A stretch of DNA of 43,309 bases from Desulfuromonadales bacterium (GTDB lineage Bacteria > Desulfobacterota > Desulfuromonadia > Desulfuromonadales > Syntrophotaleaceae), in assembly GCA_030154185.1 (NCBI GenBank), contig JASKKK010000019.1:1-43309 (forward strand). The letters are read 5' to 3'. The translations under genes were made by a program, and so were the position numbers. The notes beneath the pieces were generated by a model. The model did not search any database. It was not told where the DNA came from and saw only the letters and a program-made list of their open reading frames with translations. The number at the start of each line of letters is the position of its first letter. The first letter of the stretch is position 1. Below, in pieces: positions 8,537 through 16,948 of this stretch.

Positions 8537-8609
8537 ACAAAAAAAGAGGGGCCGGTCTCCATTTGTGGAGACATGACGTTGTTGTCATGATCCGGCCTAT
8601 GCCGGCCCC
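8537..8609 (-). terminator. Branched terminator-like structure downstream of modC
   Basis: On the minus strand an outer stem GGGGCCGG/CCGGCCCC (8602-8609 with 8548-8555) encloses two perfect hairpins: ATGAC/GTCAT (8573-8588) and GTCTCC/GGAGAC (8555-8572). A U tract follows (complement of 8537-8547). A competing local hairpin GCCGG/CCGGC (8592-8605) would disrupt the outer stem. It lies 77 bases after the modC stop and probably ends the mod transcript. Confidence 0.72.
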
Positions 8610-8685
8610 TATGCCATAAACGCCACACCAAACAGGAGAGACCGTCGCTCCCGCCACGGTTTGGAACAACGATAGAATGATTGCA

Positions 8686-9741
8686 TCAATATAGTCTCCG
8701 AAAAGCGGAGGCCTTGATGACGGCGATGATCTCGCCCCCCACCTGAAGTCCGAGGTCGCGGACAGCGTCGTGAACCACCTGCGAAACCAGGTGCTGACCG
8801 TTGCAGTCGAGTTCCACCCCTACCCGGTTGCCGACATCGAAAACCTTTTTGACCTTGCAATGCAGCAAGTTACGCGCACTGGTAGCTTCGGGATGCTTTT
8901 TGAACAGGGTGATTTCGCGGGATGAGAGTTCGAACATGCCGATGGGAGCCTCACCCCCGGCCGTCAGAATAAAATCCTGATTGCCCCAGCGATAAACAAA
9001 TAGACCATTTTGCGGGCGCGGATCGCGCAGCTCCAACAGGTTCATATAGCCTGTCTGGCTGGTTTCCATACGATGAAGAGCCAGCCGGTGCGCGGAAGTC
9101 TGGGCACAAAGCCTGCCATCCGCGAATTCAAGCACCTGGTCCGTCATCAAGCGCATCTCGTTGAGAGAATGACTTATAAACATGAAGGGAATCTCGAATT
9201 CGGCGAAAACCTTCTTCAAATAAGGAATAATCTGATATTTGAGATTCTCGTCAAGACCGTTGAGAGGCTCATCCATCAGAATCAGTCGCGGGCAGGAGAG
9301 TACCGTCCGTCCGAGCGCCACACGCTGGCGCTCCCCGCCGGAAAGGGTCCCGGTGCCGCGATCGAGCAAGGGACCGAGATTGAGGACCTCGACCAGGCTT
9401 TGCGGATCGACTCTGCGCTGTTGCTTGGGGGTGCGCTTATAGCCGTATAACAGATTGCGCCATACCCCCATGTGAGGGAACAGATGGGCATGCTGAAATA
9501 CCACGCCGACACGCCGCTTTTCCGAAGATCGGTTGACTTTTGAGGAGCCGTCAAAAAGGATTTCGCCATCAAGCCGTATGAAGCCGCGATCCGGCTTGAG
9601 CAAACCGGCGAGCATGTGCATCAAGGTCGATTTACCGCTGCCGGAAGGACCGAACACGCCAACGCGACGGCTCTGCACGGAAAACTCCGAAGCAAAAGCG
9701 AAATCGCCCAGTTGTTTTTCGAGAGATACTTCGAGGGTCAT
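8686..9741 (-). CDS. modC: Molybdate ABC transporter ATP-binding protein
   Basis: Cytosolic ATPase that powers molybdate uptake. The 351-residue product has Walker A GPSGSGKST (31-39), Q-loop VVFQHAHLF, the ABC signature LSGGERQRVALGR (133-145), Walker B LILMDEPL (153-160) and an H-loop (FISHS). The C-terminal third, after a linker, fits a TOBE/Mop domain (about 285-350), the usual oxyanion-sensing part of ModC. The ATG overlaps the modB stop by four bases (ATGA), so the two are translationally coupled. It is the last gene of modABC. Tungstate transport is an alternative that sequence cannot exclude. Confidence 0.93.
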   Translation of the reverse strand: MTLEVSLEKQLGDFAFASEFSVQSRRVGVFGPSGSGKSTLMHMLAGLLKPDRGFIRLDGEILFDGSSKVNRSSEKRRVGVVFQHAHLFPHMGVWRNLLYGYKRTPKQQRRVDPQSLVEVLNLGPLLDRGTGTLSGGERQRVALGRTVLSCPRLILMDEPLNGLDENLKYQIIPYLKKVFAEFEIPFMFISHSLNEMRLMTDQVLEFADGRLCAQTSAHRLALHRMETSQTGYMNLLELRDPRPQNGLFVYRWGNQDFILTAGGEAPIGMFELSSREITLFKKHPEATSARNLLHCKVKKVFDVGNRVGVELDCNGQHLVSQVVHDAVRDLGLQVGGEIIAVIKASAFRRLY

Positions 9742-10439
9742 CGATGCGCCCCCCGCCTGAAGCGTTTGATCAACCCTTCGTTGAATACCAGCACGGTCAG
9801 GGCCAGACCGATGGAAACCAGACAGAGACCGAGCGCCATCCGATCACCGCCCGGGGTACTGGTATAATCGAAAATCGCCAACGGAATCGTCTGCGTGACC
9901 CCCGGTATATTCCCGGCCAGAACAATGGTCGCTCCGAACTCTCCGAGACTGCGGGCAAACATCAAGGTAGCTCCGGCAACGATAGCGCGCGCGGATAATG
10001 GCAATATCACGGTGAACAAGGTATCGTACCAGCGCGCTCCGAGAGTACACGAAGCCTGAATCAGCCGATCGTCGATGTCCTCCATACCGATGCTGATGGA
10101 ACGTACCAGCAGGGGAAAACCTATTACCATTGACGCGATCACTGCCGCCTTCCAGGTAAAAATGATGTGAATCCCCATATCGGCCAGCCACTCACCAAGC
10201 CAACCATGGTTGCCAAGAGACAAGAGGAGCAAATAACCGACCACCACGGGCGGCAGCACTAATGGCAGGCTGACAAGGCCATTAAGCAGGGTTTTCCCTG
10301 GCAAGGGCGAAAAAACCAGGACGTAGGAGACTGCAAAACCAAAAGGGATGGACACCAGGGTGGCGGTAAACGCCACCCTGGCGGAAAGCGCCATGGCCTG
10401 CAGGTCGGTCGGACTAAAGTGAATCATGGCTTGAAACAT
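9738..10439 (-). CDS. modB: Molybdate ABC transporter permease
   Basis: Inner-membrane channel subunit that passes molybdate from ModA across the membrane. About five to six hydrophobic helices are visible, and the cytoplasmic EAA loop contains SLGEFGATIVLAGNIPG, the form typical of ModB. From the ATG at 10439 the product has 233 residues, a normal length. An in-frame TTG at 10478 would overlap modA, and another ATG lies at 10427; none has a strong ribosome binding site, so the exact start is uncertain. The gene lies 28 bases after modA and overlaps modC by four bases. Confidence 0.9.
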   Translation of the reverse strand: MFQAMIHFSPTDLQAMALSARVAFTATLVSIPFGFAVSYVLVFSPLPGKTLLNGLVSLPLVLPPVVVGYLLLLSLGNHGWLGEWLADMGIHIIFTWKAAVIASMVIGFPLLVRSISIGMEDIDDRLIQASCTLGARWYDTLFTVILPLSARAIVAGATLMFARSLGEFGATIVLAGNIPGVTQTIPLAIFDYTSTPGGDRMALGLCLVSIGLALTVLVFNEGLIKRFRRGAHR

Positions 10440-10467
10440 GTCAGTGTCAGAGAATTTCGCCCTATTT

Positions 10468-11205
10468 TCAGCGAACAACGAAGCCGTATTTTTTCAGAAT
10501 AGCCGAGGCCTCATCGGTGTTGAGATAAGCCAGAAAATCAGCCGCTTCAGGCTTTTTGAGTCCTTGCAGGGTAAGAGCGATGGGATAGGTTACCTCGTTA
10601 TAGAACTTCTGCGGAACCTCCAGCAGGATAACCGCATGTTGAGCCAACAAGGCATCGGTTTTATACACGAATGCTCCGTCGGTTTCACCCCGGTCTGCGT
10701 ACATCAGGGCCTGCCGCACATCCTTGGCCAAAATAAGTTTGGTCTGGATTTTCGCATAAAGCCCGGCTGCCTTGAGAGCCTGCTCGGCATACTGACCGGC
10801 CGGCACGCTCTTCGGGCTGCCGATCGCAACGCGTTCAAGTTTGACGATATCGCCCAAGGCAGAGACAGACTGATTTTTCCGTCCGACCAGCACCAGGGAA
10901 TTATAGGCGAAGGTTTGAACCTGTTCGGCCGGTATCCGTTTCTTTTCCACAAGATAGTTCATCCATTTGGGATTGGCGGAAATATAAATATCAGCCGGGG
11001 CTCCCTGGGCGATCTGCTTGGCAAGAGATCCCGAAGATGCAAAGTTCGGCAATAGGGTGACATCTTCCACTTTCTTTTCATAAGTGGCGGCGAGTTCCTT
11101 GACCGCATCGGTCATGCTTGCCGCCACCGAAAGACGTATTTCAGCGGCAAGGCCAGGAGACATCAGGATAAGGGACAGCAACAGGGCAACCAGGAGTGAA
11201 CGCAT
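10468..11205 (-). CDS. modA: Molybdate-binding periplasmic protein
   Basis: Periplasmic receptor that captures molybdate (or tungstate) for ModBC. The 245-residue product begins with a signal peptide MRSLLVALLLSLILMSPGLA. The mature protein starts AEIRLSVAASMTDAVKELA, where the AAS motif contributes the Ser ligand, followed by NFASSGSLAKQIAQGAPADI (second Ser ligand) and AKDVRQAL in the second lobe. The ATG at 11205 is preceded by AAGGAA at eight bases and gives a normal signal peptide; an in-frame start at 11280 would add 25 residues before it. It is the first gene of modABC, with a candidate promoter at 11314-11342. Confidence 0.94.
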   Translation of the reverse strand: MRSLLVALLLSLILMSPGLAAEIRLSVAASMTDAVKELAATYEKKVEDVTLLPNFASSGSLAKQIAQGAPADIYISANPKWMNYLVEKKRIPAEQVQTFAYNSLVLVGRKNQSVSALGDIVKLERVAIGSPKSVPAGQYAEQALKAAGLYAKIQTKLILAKDVRQALMYADRGETDGAFVYKTDALLAQHAVILLEVPQKFYNEVTYPIALTLQGLKKPEAADFLAYLNTDEASAILKKYGFVVR

Positions 11206-11313
11206 GAGAATGTTTCCTTTCTGAAAAAATGGCTTTATCAAATCTGAGGCTGTCACAGCCCGAAGAATGTTGGCCGACACCGTTGCCGGTCAGCATCCCG
11301 CCCACACGCCACG

Positions 11314-11342
11314 ATAGTGCCACCTGGCCACAATCATGTCAA
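11314..11342 (-). promoter_or_regulatory. Candidate modABC promoter
   Basis: On the minus strand a perfect TTGACA (-35, 11337-11342) is followed after 17 bases by CACTAT (11314-11319), a weak -10. It lies about 110 bases before the modA start. No clear ModE-type palindrome was found. The region 11206-11503 holds no gene. Confidence 0.4.
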
Positions 11343-11417
11343 TTACAAAATGCATTCTTTCAGATTTGCAGTCGCCCCACTCGCAGTCCTGAACAGATAA
11401 CAGATCGTCGACTTGCA

Positions 11418-11458
11418 CAAAGAGCCTCCAGGCAAACACCTGGAGGCTCTTTGTTTTT
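11418..11458. terminator. Strong, probably bidirectional terminator after the FKBP gene
   Basis: A perfect 15-bp stem (11418-11432 with 11439-11453) and a six-base loop. On the plus strand it is followed by TTTTT; on the minus strand only TTTG follows directly, from the stem itself. It lies about 50 bases beyond the fkpA stop and insulates fkpA from modA. Confidence 0.85.
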
Positions 11459-11503
11459 CAACATGATAAGTCCATCCGAAAGTTACGGGACGGTATTCGC
11501 GAT

Positions 11504-12220
11504 TTATTTATCCTGAGGTTCCACCTCCAGCAGCTCCACTTCGAACACCAAAGTGGCGTTGGGACCGATACGAGGACCGGCGCCGCGCTCGCCATAAGCC
11601 AGTTCGGGAGGCAGTACCAGTTGCCACTTGCTTCCTTCCTTCATAAGCTGCAAAGCTTCGGTCCAGCCGGGGATAACACCACCGACGGGAAATTCGGCCG
11701 GTTCATTGCGCGAATAGGAACTGTCGAATTCGGTACCGTCGACCAGGGTCCCCCGATAATGCACCTTGACAGTATCCTCGGACGAGGGCTGTTTACCGCT
11801 GCCTTCGGTGATAACCTTATACTGCAATCCGCTGGGCAAGGTGACAACGCCTTCTTTTTTGGCGTTTTCCTCAAGGAACTTTTTGCCTTCTTCCGCATTC
11901 TTGACGGAAGCTTCTTCAAGACGGGTCTTTTCACGCTCCATCATTTCCTGCTGAAAAGCCACCATGGTTTCGCGAATCTGTTCATCGGAAAGCAGCGGCT
12001 CAGTCCCGGCCAGGCCGTCCTCGATGCCTTTCATGAGCAAATCGGGGTTCAGCTCCACCTGCTGAGACTTGAAATCCTTTCCGATGCGCAAACCGATACC
12101 GTAACTTACCTTGTCCTGCAGCGACTCCATCTTCGCCACAGTCTGCTCCTTGCCGGAACAACCGTTAATAAGGAAAACCGTGGCCGCAACGGCCAGGAAA
12201 ACTCCGGTCTTTCGTTTCAT
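11504..12220 (-). CDS. fkpA: FKBP-type peptidyl-prolyl isomerase lipoprotein (FkpA/Mip-like)
   Basis: Envelope chaperone and prolyl isomerase. The 238-residue product has a signal peptide with lipobox INGC (Cys21), an N-terminal helical dimerisation domain of the FKBP_N type (about 25-120, rich in Glu and Lys) and a C-terminal FKBP domain (about 135-235). The FKBP part shows VKVHYRGTLVDGTEFDSSY, VIPGWTEALQLMKEGSKW and LAYGERGAG, with the active-site Tyr, Asp, Trp and Tyr present. The ATG at 12220 follows GGAGG by seven bases; an upstream in-frame start at 12295 would put a non-secretory segment before the signal. It acts in the periplasm on folding outer-membrane proteins, as known for FkpA. 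Confidence 0.92.
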   Translation of the reverse strand: MKRKTGVFLAVAATVFLINGCSGKEQTVAKMESLQDKVSYGIGLRIGKDFKSQQVELNPDLLMKGIEDGLAGTEPLLSDEQIRETMVAFQQEMMEREKTRLEEASVKNAEEGKKFLEENAKKEGVVTLPSGLQYKVITEGSGKQPSSEDTVKVHYRGTLVDGTEFDSSYSRNEPAEFPVGGVIPGWTEALQLMKEGSKWQLVLPPELAYGERGAGPRIGPNATLVFEVELLEVEPQDK

Positions 12221-12380
12221 TGTATAACCTCCGTAGGTAATAAGGAATGGTTGAAGCCGGATGAATACTGTGCCACCAGTGCCCGGAATGGGCAAAGAAG
12301 TCCCAGACTACTTGCAGCACAGGGACTTTGTAAACTCCTTTTTATCAAATCTGAACCGTGTCATCTTTCCGTTCCCCGAA

Positions 12381-13232
12381 TTAACCGGACGAATCCTCTG
12401 CCGTATCCGTCAGCGTTTCCATGCTCAGTCGCCCCAGACGACCGGCCTGCAGATCATGCAGCAACAATTCCGCCGCACGTTGCCGATCAACGACACCTCC
12501 GGCAGCCAGACAGCCACGGCGACGACCGACCTCTTCAAGAAGCAACTCGCCGTTTTCCGGAAGCTCTTTCAATTTGTAACGTTCAACGATTTGCCGGGGG
12601 TAGCGAACCAATAGAAAATCACCGGCAAATGCCGCAATGCGTTCGTGATCCATGGCGTTGTCCCCGATCGCACCGGTCGCAGCCAGACACATGGCGCCCC
12701 GCCGGTTTTCGAGATTCGGGGCCAGCACCCCGGGGGTGTCGAACAGCAGAATCCCATTGCGAAGGTCTACCTGCTGGGAGCTGCGGGTAATGGCCGGCTT
12801 ATCCCCAACCCGGGCGATCTTTCGCCCGCACAGGGTATTGATCAGAGTCGACTTGCCGACATTGGGGATACCGACAATCATGATGCGCAACGGCTTGCCG
12901 GGTCCGCCCCGATGGGGTACAAGGCTCCGGCTGAGTCGGATCAACCGGGTCACATCGCTCTTGCGGGTGGCATTGATGGCCAGGGACTTGACCCCTTTTA
13001 CGCCACCGTCAAAGTAGCGTATCCATTCGCTGGTGACCTTGGGATCTGCCAGGTCGCTTTTGTTCAGGACCTTGATGCAAGGTTTTGCTCCACGCAACTC
13101 GGTAAGCAAAGAATTACTGCTGGCCGCCGGCAGACGTGCGTCGAGCACCTCGATGACAAGATCGATTTTCGGCATATGCCCGGAGATCTGCTGCCGGGCG
13201 CTGTGCATATGTCCTGGGAACCAATTGATCAT
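12381..13232 (-). CDS. rbgA: Circularly permuted ribosome-assembly GTPase, RbgA/YlqF-like
   Basis: GTPase expected to act in large ribosomal subunit assembly. The 283-residue product starts INWFPGHMH, the hallmark of YlqF/RbgA, and has the permuted motif order G4 (NKSD, 57-60), G1 (GIPNVGKS, 121-128) and G3 (DTPG, 165-168). The C-terminal 80 residues fit the helical RNA-binding tail. I used the ATG at 13232, which gives the conserved N-terminus; GTG at 13244 would add four residues, and neither has a strong ribosome binding site. It is on the same strand as the FKBP gene and hemY but about 130-160 bases from each, so it need not share a transcript. Confidence 0.9.
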   Translation of the reverse strand: MINWFPGHMHSARQQISGHMPKIDLVIEVLDARLPAASSNSLLTELRGAKPCIKVLNKSDLADPKVTSEWIRYFDGGVKGVKSLAINATRKSDVTRLIRLSRSLVPHRGGPGKPLRIMIVGIPNVGKSTLINTLCGRKIARVGDKPAITRSSQQVDLRNGILLFDTPGVLAPNLENRRGAMCLAATGAIGDNAMDHERIAAFAGDFLLVRYPRQIVERYKLKELPENGELLLEEVGRRRGCLAAGGVVDRQRAAELLLHDLQAGRLGRLSMETLTDTAEDSSG

Positions 13233-13286
13233 GCAATATCTCACTATCCAGCCCGGAAGAAGCGAACCTGCCAGGCCATTTATGAC

Positions 13287-13326
13287 AGCGCTCCGCTACA
13301 ACAAGCAAACTTTGTGCCGGAGCGCT
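13287..13326. repeat. Perfect inverted repeat between hemY and rbgA
   Basis: AGCGCTCCG (13287-13295) and CGGAGCGCT (13318-13326) form a perfect 9-bp stem with a 22-base loop. It has no T run on either side, so it may be a weak terminator after hemY or an operator for rbgA. Confidence 0.45.
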
Positions 13327-13363
13327 TCGGTTATAAGTCGGGTCACCTCAACGGCGATTCGAA

Positions 13364-14776
13364 TCAGTGTCGATACCTCTGCTGCAACAGTGTCAATACC
13401 CGGTCCGCCGCGCGTCCCGCGGAAGCCACGCAGTCGTTGAGACCGACTCCGTAAAAGGCATTCCCGGCAAGGATCAGGCCCGGATAGGCGGAAAGCTTGC
13501 CTTCCAGAACTTTCAAACGCGCCGAATGACCGGATACATATTGGGGGATGGCCGTCGAATGACGTATAATTTTAACAAAGTCGGGCATTTGTTTTATACT
13601 CATGGTCCGTAACAGATCTTCCTGAATACGAGCACGGACTTCGTCCGCACTTAAATCCGCCGCATCGGGACGGGTCGCTCCACCAAACATGGTACGCAAC
13701 AATACATGCCCCTCGGGTGCCCGCCCGGGAAAAATCGAGGAAGACCACAAGGTGCCGAGACTGTGCAACCCCGAGCGTCGTGCCGCCAGGTAACCGAAGC
13801 CATCCAGCGACAGCGGCACAGCATCCTTTCGATAACCGAAACAGGCAACCTGCAGGGGGGCATAAGGGATCTGACGCAAGTGAGCCGCCATGGAGGAGGA
13901 AAACCCCTCTATTTGAGCCGCCAGAGCCATAGCCGGCACAGCCGCAACCAGCACTTCGGTCTCATATACCCGTCCCTGCCCGGTCTGCAGGGAAAAACCT
14001 TCCTTCAATGGAGTAATGGCGGCAATCGCCTCTGCCAGGTGCAGGTTCGGAGCAAGATGGCGCGCCAATCCATCTGTCAGTTCCTGGATACCACCTGCAA
14101 AGGAGGTAAGAACACCGCCGGGACCTGCCGCCCCGGCCACCGCCTTGCCTGCACGTCGTTCGGCGCGCTTTTTGCGCGCCAGCAGCAACAGAGCACGTAT
14201 CAGGCCCCCATACTGCTGTTCCAGTTCGTGGATGCGCGGGAAACAGCTGCGCAAACTCATGGTCTCGGGATCGCCGGCAAAAATACCTGCCGCCATGGGA
14301 CCGACCATTTGGTCGAGTGCCTCCTGCCCCAGCCGACGACGAACGAAATCAGCCAGGGTTTCATCGGCGTCATCCTTGCGGCGCGGCACGAGAATTTCGC
14401 CGGCCAGGCGCAACTTGCCGGGCCAGGACACCAGAGAAGACCGAAAAAAGTCTCCCGCCGTTTCAGGTACGCGCTGCAAGCGTCCGTGGGAGAAGATGAA
14501 ACGTTTGCGGGCAGCGTCGTTGGAAGGCAACAACCGTTCTTCCAGACCTGCCTCGCAGCATAAGCCAAGAGTCGTCGGTTTGCTGTCGAGGAAACCGTTG
14601 GGCCCCCATTCGCAAAGATAACCGTCTGACCATTCGGAGCGGATCTTTCCGCCGGGGCAAGTATCCTTCTCGAATATCCGGAGGTTTATGTTCAAACCGA
14701 GCCGGCGTGCCCTCTGCTGAATCACAAAAGCCGTGGCAAGTCCGGAAATCCCGGCGCCGACAACAGTTACATTCAT
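13364..14776 (-). CDS. hemY: Protoporphyrinogen oxidase, HemY type
   Basis: Flavoenzyme that oxidises protoporphyrinogen IX (or coproporphyrinogen III) in late haem synthesis. The 470-residue product begins with an FAD-binding VVGAGISGLATAF (4-16) and EKDTCPGGKIRS, has the substrate-domain stretch GPNGFLDSKP, and ends with LAGNAFYGVGLNDCVASAG, the C-terminal FAD signature of HemY. AGGGGAG lies seven bases before the ATG at 14776. The enzyme is classed as oxygen dependent, while the setting looks anaerobic, so another electron acceptor is likely used. It lies near hemH, hemE and a haem-type radical SAM gene. It is annotated hemG in some relatives. Confidence 0.92.
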   Translation of the reverse strand: MNVTVVGAGISGLATAFVIQQRARRLGLNINLRIFEKDTCPGGKIRSEWSDGYLCEWGPNGFLDSKPTTLGLCCEAGLEERLLPSNDAARKRFIFSHGRLQRVPETAGDFFRSSLVSWPGKLRLAGEILVPRRKDDADETLADFVRRRLGQEALDQMVGPMAAGIFAGDPETMSLRSCFPRIHELEQQYGGLIRALLLLARKKRAERRAGKAVAGAAGPGGVLTSFAGGIQELTDGLARHLAPNLHLAEAIAAITPLKEGFSLQTGQGRVYETEVLVAAVPAMALAAQIEGFSSSMAAHLRQIPYAPLQVACFGYRKDAVPLSLDGFGYLAARRSGLHSLGTLWSSSIFPGRAPEGHVLLRTMFGGATRPDAADLSADEVRARIQEDLLRTMSIKQMPDFVKIIRHSTAIPQYVSGHSARLKVLEGKLSAYPGLILAGNAFYGVGLNDCVASAGRAADRVLTLLQQRYRH

Positions 14777-14917
14777 GCTGCGCTCCCCTCTGCGTTCAAG
14801 GTTCCCCCGATCGTCTGCGGCGCCTGCCAAAGAGGAACCTTGACGATGCCTTTCGTGCTACTTATATTACCATGTAGCCGCTGCGGCTGATCTTGTCTTT
14901 CTATCCAGGAGAAATTC

Positions 14918-15808
14918 ATGGCCAAAGATTATTATGCCATTTTGGGCGTCGCCAGGGACGCCGATACCGATACCATCAAAAAAGCCTATCGTAAACAGGC
15001 CCTCAAGTATCATCCGGACAAAAACCCCGGCGACAAAGAGGCGGAAGAACGTTTTAAAGAAATCACCGAAGCTTACGCGGTTCTCTCCGATGCCGATAAA
15101 CGCCGCCAGTACGATCAGTTCGGCGAGGCTGGCTTTCACCAACGTTTCAGCCAGGAGGACATTTACCGCAATTTCGATGTCGGCGATATGTTTCGTGAAT
15201 TCGGCTTCGATACCGACGATATTTTCGGGCGTCTGTTCGGCGGGGGCCGGGGAGCTTCCTTCTTCCAGGGCGGTCGCCAGCGTGCCGTCAAGGGGCAGGA
15301 CTATGTCATGCACCTCAATCTGCCTTTTCGCCAGGCCGTCATGGGTGGACAGCGCCGTATCGACTTCCGCGGCGAAAACGGCCCCGAACATCTGCAGGTC
15401 AACATCCCCCCCGGGGTCGAAACCGGCCAGCGCCTGCGTGTTGCAGGCAAAGGCGGCGCCAGCCCTACCGGAGGCCCCCGCGGCGACCTGTTTCTGGAAA
15501 TCAAGGTCGACGCCGACAGCCGATTCACACGCGAAGGACGCGACCTTTACGTCACTGTGCGCGTTCCTTTCAGCGGAGCCTGTCTCGGAACCAGCGTGGA
15601 GGTGCCGACCCTCGACGGCGAAAAACGGGTCAAGGTTCCGTCCGGCATGACCAGCGGCGGCAAAATCCGGCTGAAAGGCTTCGGCGTACCGGCCCATGGC
15701 CGCAGTAAAGCCGGCGACCTGTTCGCCGTCATCGAAATCGCCGTGCCGAAAAAAACCACCGCCGAACAGAAAAAGCTGCTCGAAAAGCTTGCCGAAACGG
15801 GACTTTAA
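14918..15808 (+). CDS. cbpA: DnaJ-class co-chaperone without zinc finger (CbpA-like)
   Basis: Cytosolic J-domain protein that stimulates DnaK. The 296-residue product has an N-terminal J domain (1-70) with HPD at 32-34, then a Gly/Phe-rich linker ([17 protein letters not shown], about 100-125), then two beta-rich substrate-binding domains (about 125-290). The four CxxCxGxG zinc-finger repeats of DnaJ are absent, which is the CbpA (type II) architecture. CAGGAGA lies shortly before the ATG. It runs opposite to its haem-synthesis neighbours, convergent with hemH. The hairpin at 15880-15910 probably ends its transcript. Confidence 0.92.
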   Translation: MAKDYYAILGVARDADTDTIKKAYRKQALKYHPDKNPGDKEAEERFKEITEAYAVLSDADKRRQYDQFGEAGFHQRFSQEDIYRNFDVGDMFREFGFDTDDIFGRLFGGGRGASFFQGGRQRAVKGQDYVMHLNLPFRQAVMGGQRRIDFRGENGPEHLQVNIPPGVETGQRLRVAGKGGASPTGGPRGDLFLEIKVDADSRFTREGRDLYVTVRVPFSGACLGTSVEVPTLDGEKRVKVPSGMTSGGKIRLKGFGVPAHGRSKAGDLFAVIEIAVPKKTTAEQKKLLEKLAETGL

Positions 15809-15874
15809 CCGCATTGAAATGTTGCACTGCCAACCCACCGGTGTTCGGGGCGGGGAAAAGGTAAAAAAACGGTC

Positions 15875-16930
15875 TTAAGACGGCGCCTCCTGACAGGAAG
15901 CGCCGTTTTCCATTTGACCGCATTTCAGCCAGGAAACGGGAACGCGGGAAGCCACCAGAGCTGCCATGGCTCGCAAAAAACCGGCATCGTCGTTAAACGC
16001 CGCAACCCGTTCAAACCGATCCAGCCCCTTCTGCAGCGCGTAGCTTCGATATTCGATATCGATTTCGTGCAGCGTCTCGACATGATCCGAAACAAAGGAA
16101 ACAGGCACCATCAACACCTCGCGACACCCTTCCTCCAACAACGCATCGAGGGTCTCGGTAACGCTCGGCCCGATCCAGCGAACCGGACCGCTGCGGCTCT
16201 GAAAAGCCAGCCTCGCGCGACAGCCGGGCAAACGTTCAAGGACCCCACGCATAGTCGACCTGACCTGATCGAGATAGGGATCGCCCTCGAGGATAAGCTT
16301 TTCCGGCAGGGCATGAGCACTGAACAACAAAACAACGTGCTTACGTCGTTCTTCCGCGAACTTTCGCAGTCCTTGCCGAATCTGGTGCGCCAGGGCATCG
16401 AGAAAAGGGGGCCAATCGAACCATTCGTGAATCAACCGGTAATCGAGTTCCGGATACAGGCGCACCGCCTGCCGACAGAAATCGTTTATACTGCTGCCGC
16501 TGGTAGCCGCCGTAAAATGAGGGTACAGCGATAAAACCATGGCGCGCTGTACGCCCAGGCGCCTCAAGTGGTTCAAAACCTCGTCCGCACGCGGCTCCCA
16601 GTAGCGCATGATCACCGCCGTTTGCCATTCATCCCCCAGCAAACGCCCGATACCCCGAGCCTGACATTCCGTCCAGCGGCGCAAAGGCGATGCGCCACCG
16701 ATCGCCTCGTAAGCCCTGCGCGTTTTGGGCGCCCGTAAACGCGCCATGAGCCTGGCAAAAGGGCGTTGCAAAAACGCCCCGCCAGGCAGACGGATAAGTT
16801 CCCGGTCGGAAAACAGATTGCACAAAAACGGCTGCACCGCATCCAGATCGTCGGGTCCGCCCATATTCAGCAGAATCAGAGCGGTTTTCCCGGCCATGCC
16901 GGCTTCGGTCTGCCATACGGGACGATCCAT
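15875..16930 (-). CDS. hemH: Ferrochelatase
   Basis: Inserts Fe2+ into protoporphyrin IX, or into coproporphyrin III in some lineages. The 351-residue product shows LNMGGPD (21-27), the catalytic-His motif FSAHALPEK (203-211, His206) and PVSFVSDHVETLHEIDIEY (about 275-295), which carries the conserved Glu of the active site. GGAG lies six bases before the ATG at 16930; in-frame ATG and GTG codons just upstream (16942, 16948) lack a site. It begins 18 bases after the hemE stop, so radical SAM, hemE and hemH form one operon. Confidence 0.95.
   Translation of the reverse strand: MDRPVWQTEAGMAGKTALILLNMGGPDDLDAVQPFLCNLFSDRELIRLPGGAFLQRPFARLMARLRAPKTRRAYEAIGGASPLRRWTECQARGIGRLLGDEWQTAVIMRYWEPRADEVLNHLRRLGVQRAMVLSLYPHFTAATSGSSINDFCRQAVRLYPELDYRLIHEWFDWPPFLDALAHQIRQGLRKFAEERRKHVVLLFSAHALPEKLILEGDPYLDQVRSTMRGVLERLPGCRARLAFQSRSGPVRWIGPSVTETLDALLEEGCREVLMVPVSFVSDHVETLHEIDIEYRSYALQKGLDRFERVAAFNDDAGFLRAMAALVASRVPVSWLKCGQMENGASCQEAPS
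15880..15910 (+). terminator. Probable terminator of the dnaJ-class gene
   Basis: ACGGCGC (15880-15886) and GCGCCGT (15900-15906), with an inner TCCT/AGGA stem and a three-base loop, are followed by TTTTCC. The hairpin overlaps the last codons of the convergent hemH gene. Confidence 0.5.
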
Positions 16931-16948
16931 GCTTTGCTCCATCAACAC

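Larger units (their letters stand above)
8287..8685. other. Hairpin-rich intergenic region between cspA and modC
   Basis: No gene is convincing on either strand. It contains a hairpin with a U tract upstream of cspA (8343-8382), a branched terminator-like structure downstream of modC (8537-8609), and between them a weak minus-strand promoter candidate with TTGCTT at 8475-8480, a 17-base spacer and TACTGT at 8452-8457. If that promoter is real, the csp leader is about 160 bases long. Confidence 0.5.

Noticed and set aside
8537-8609. Molybdenum-cofactor riboswitch near the mod genes
   Set aside because: The structure lies downstream of modC, ends in a U tract and lacks the conserved riboswitch core that I know.
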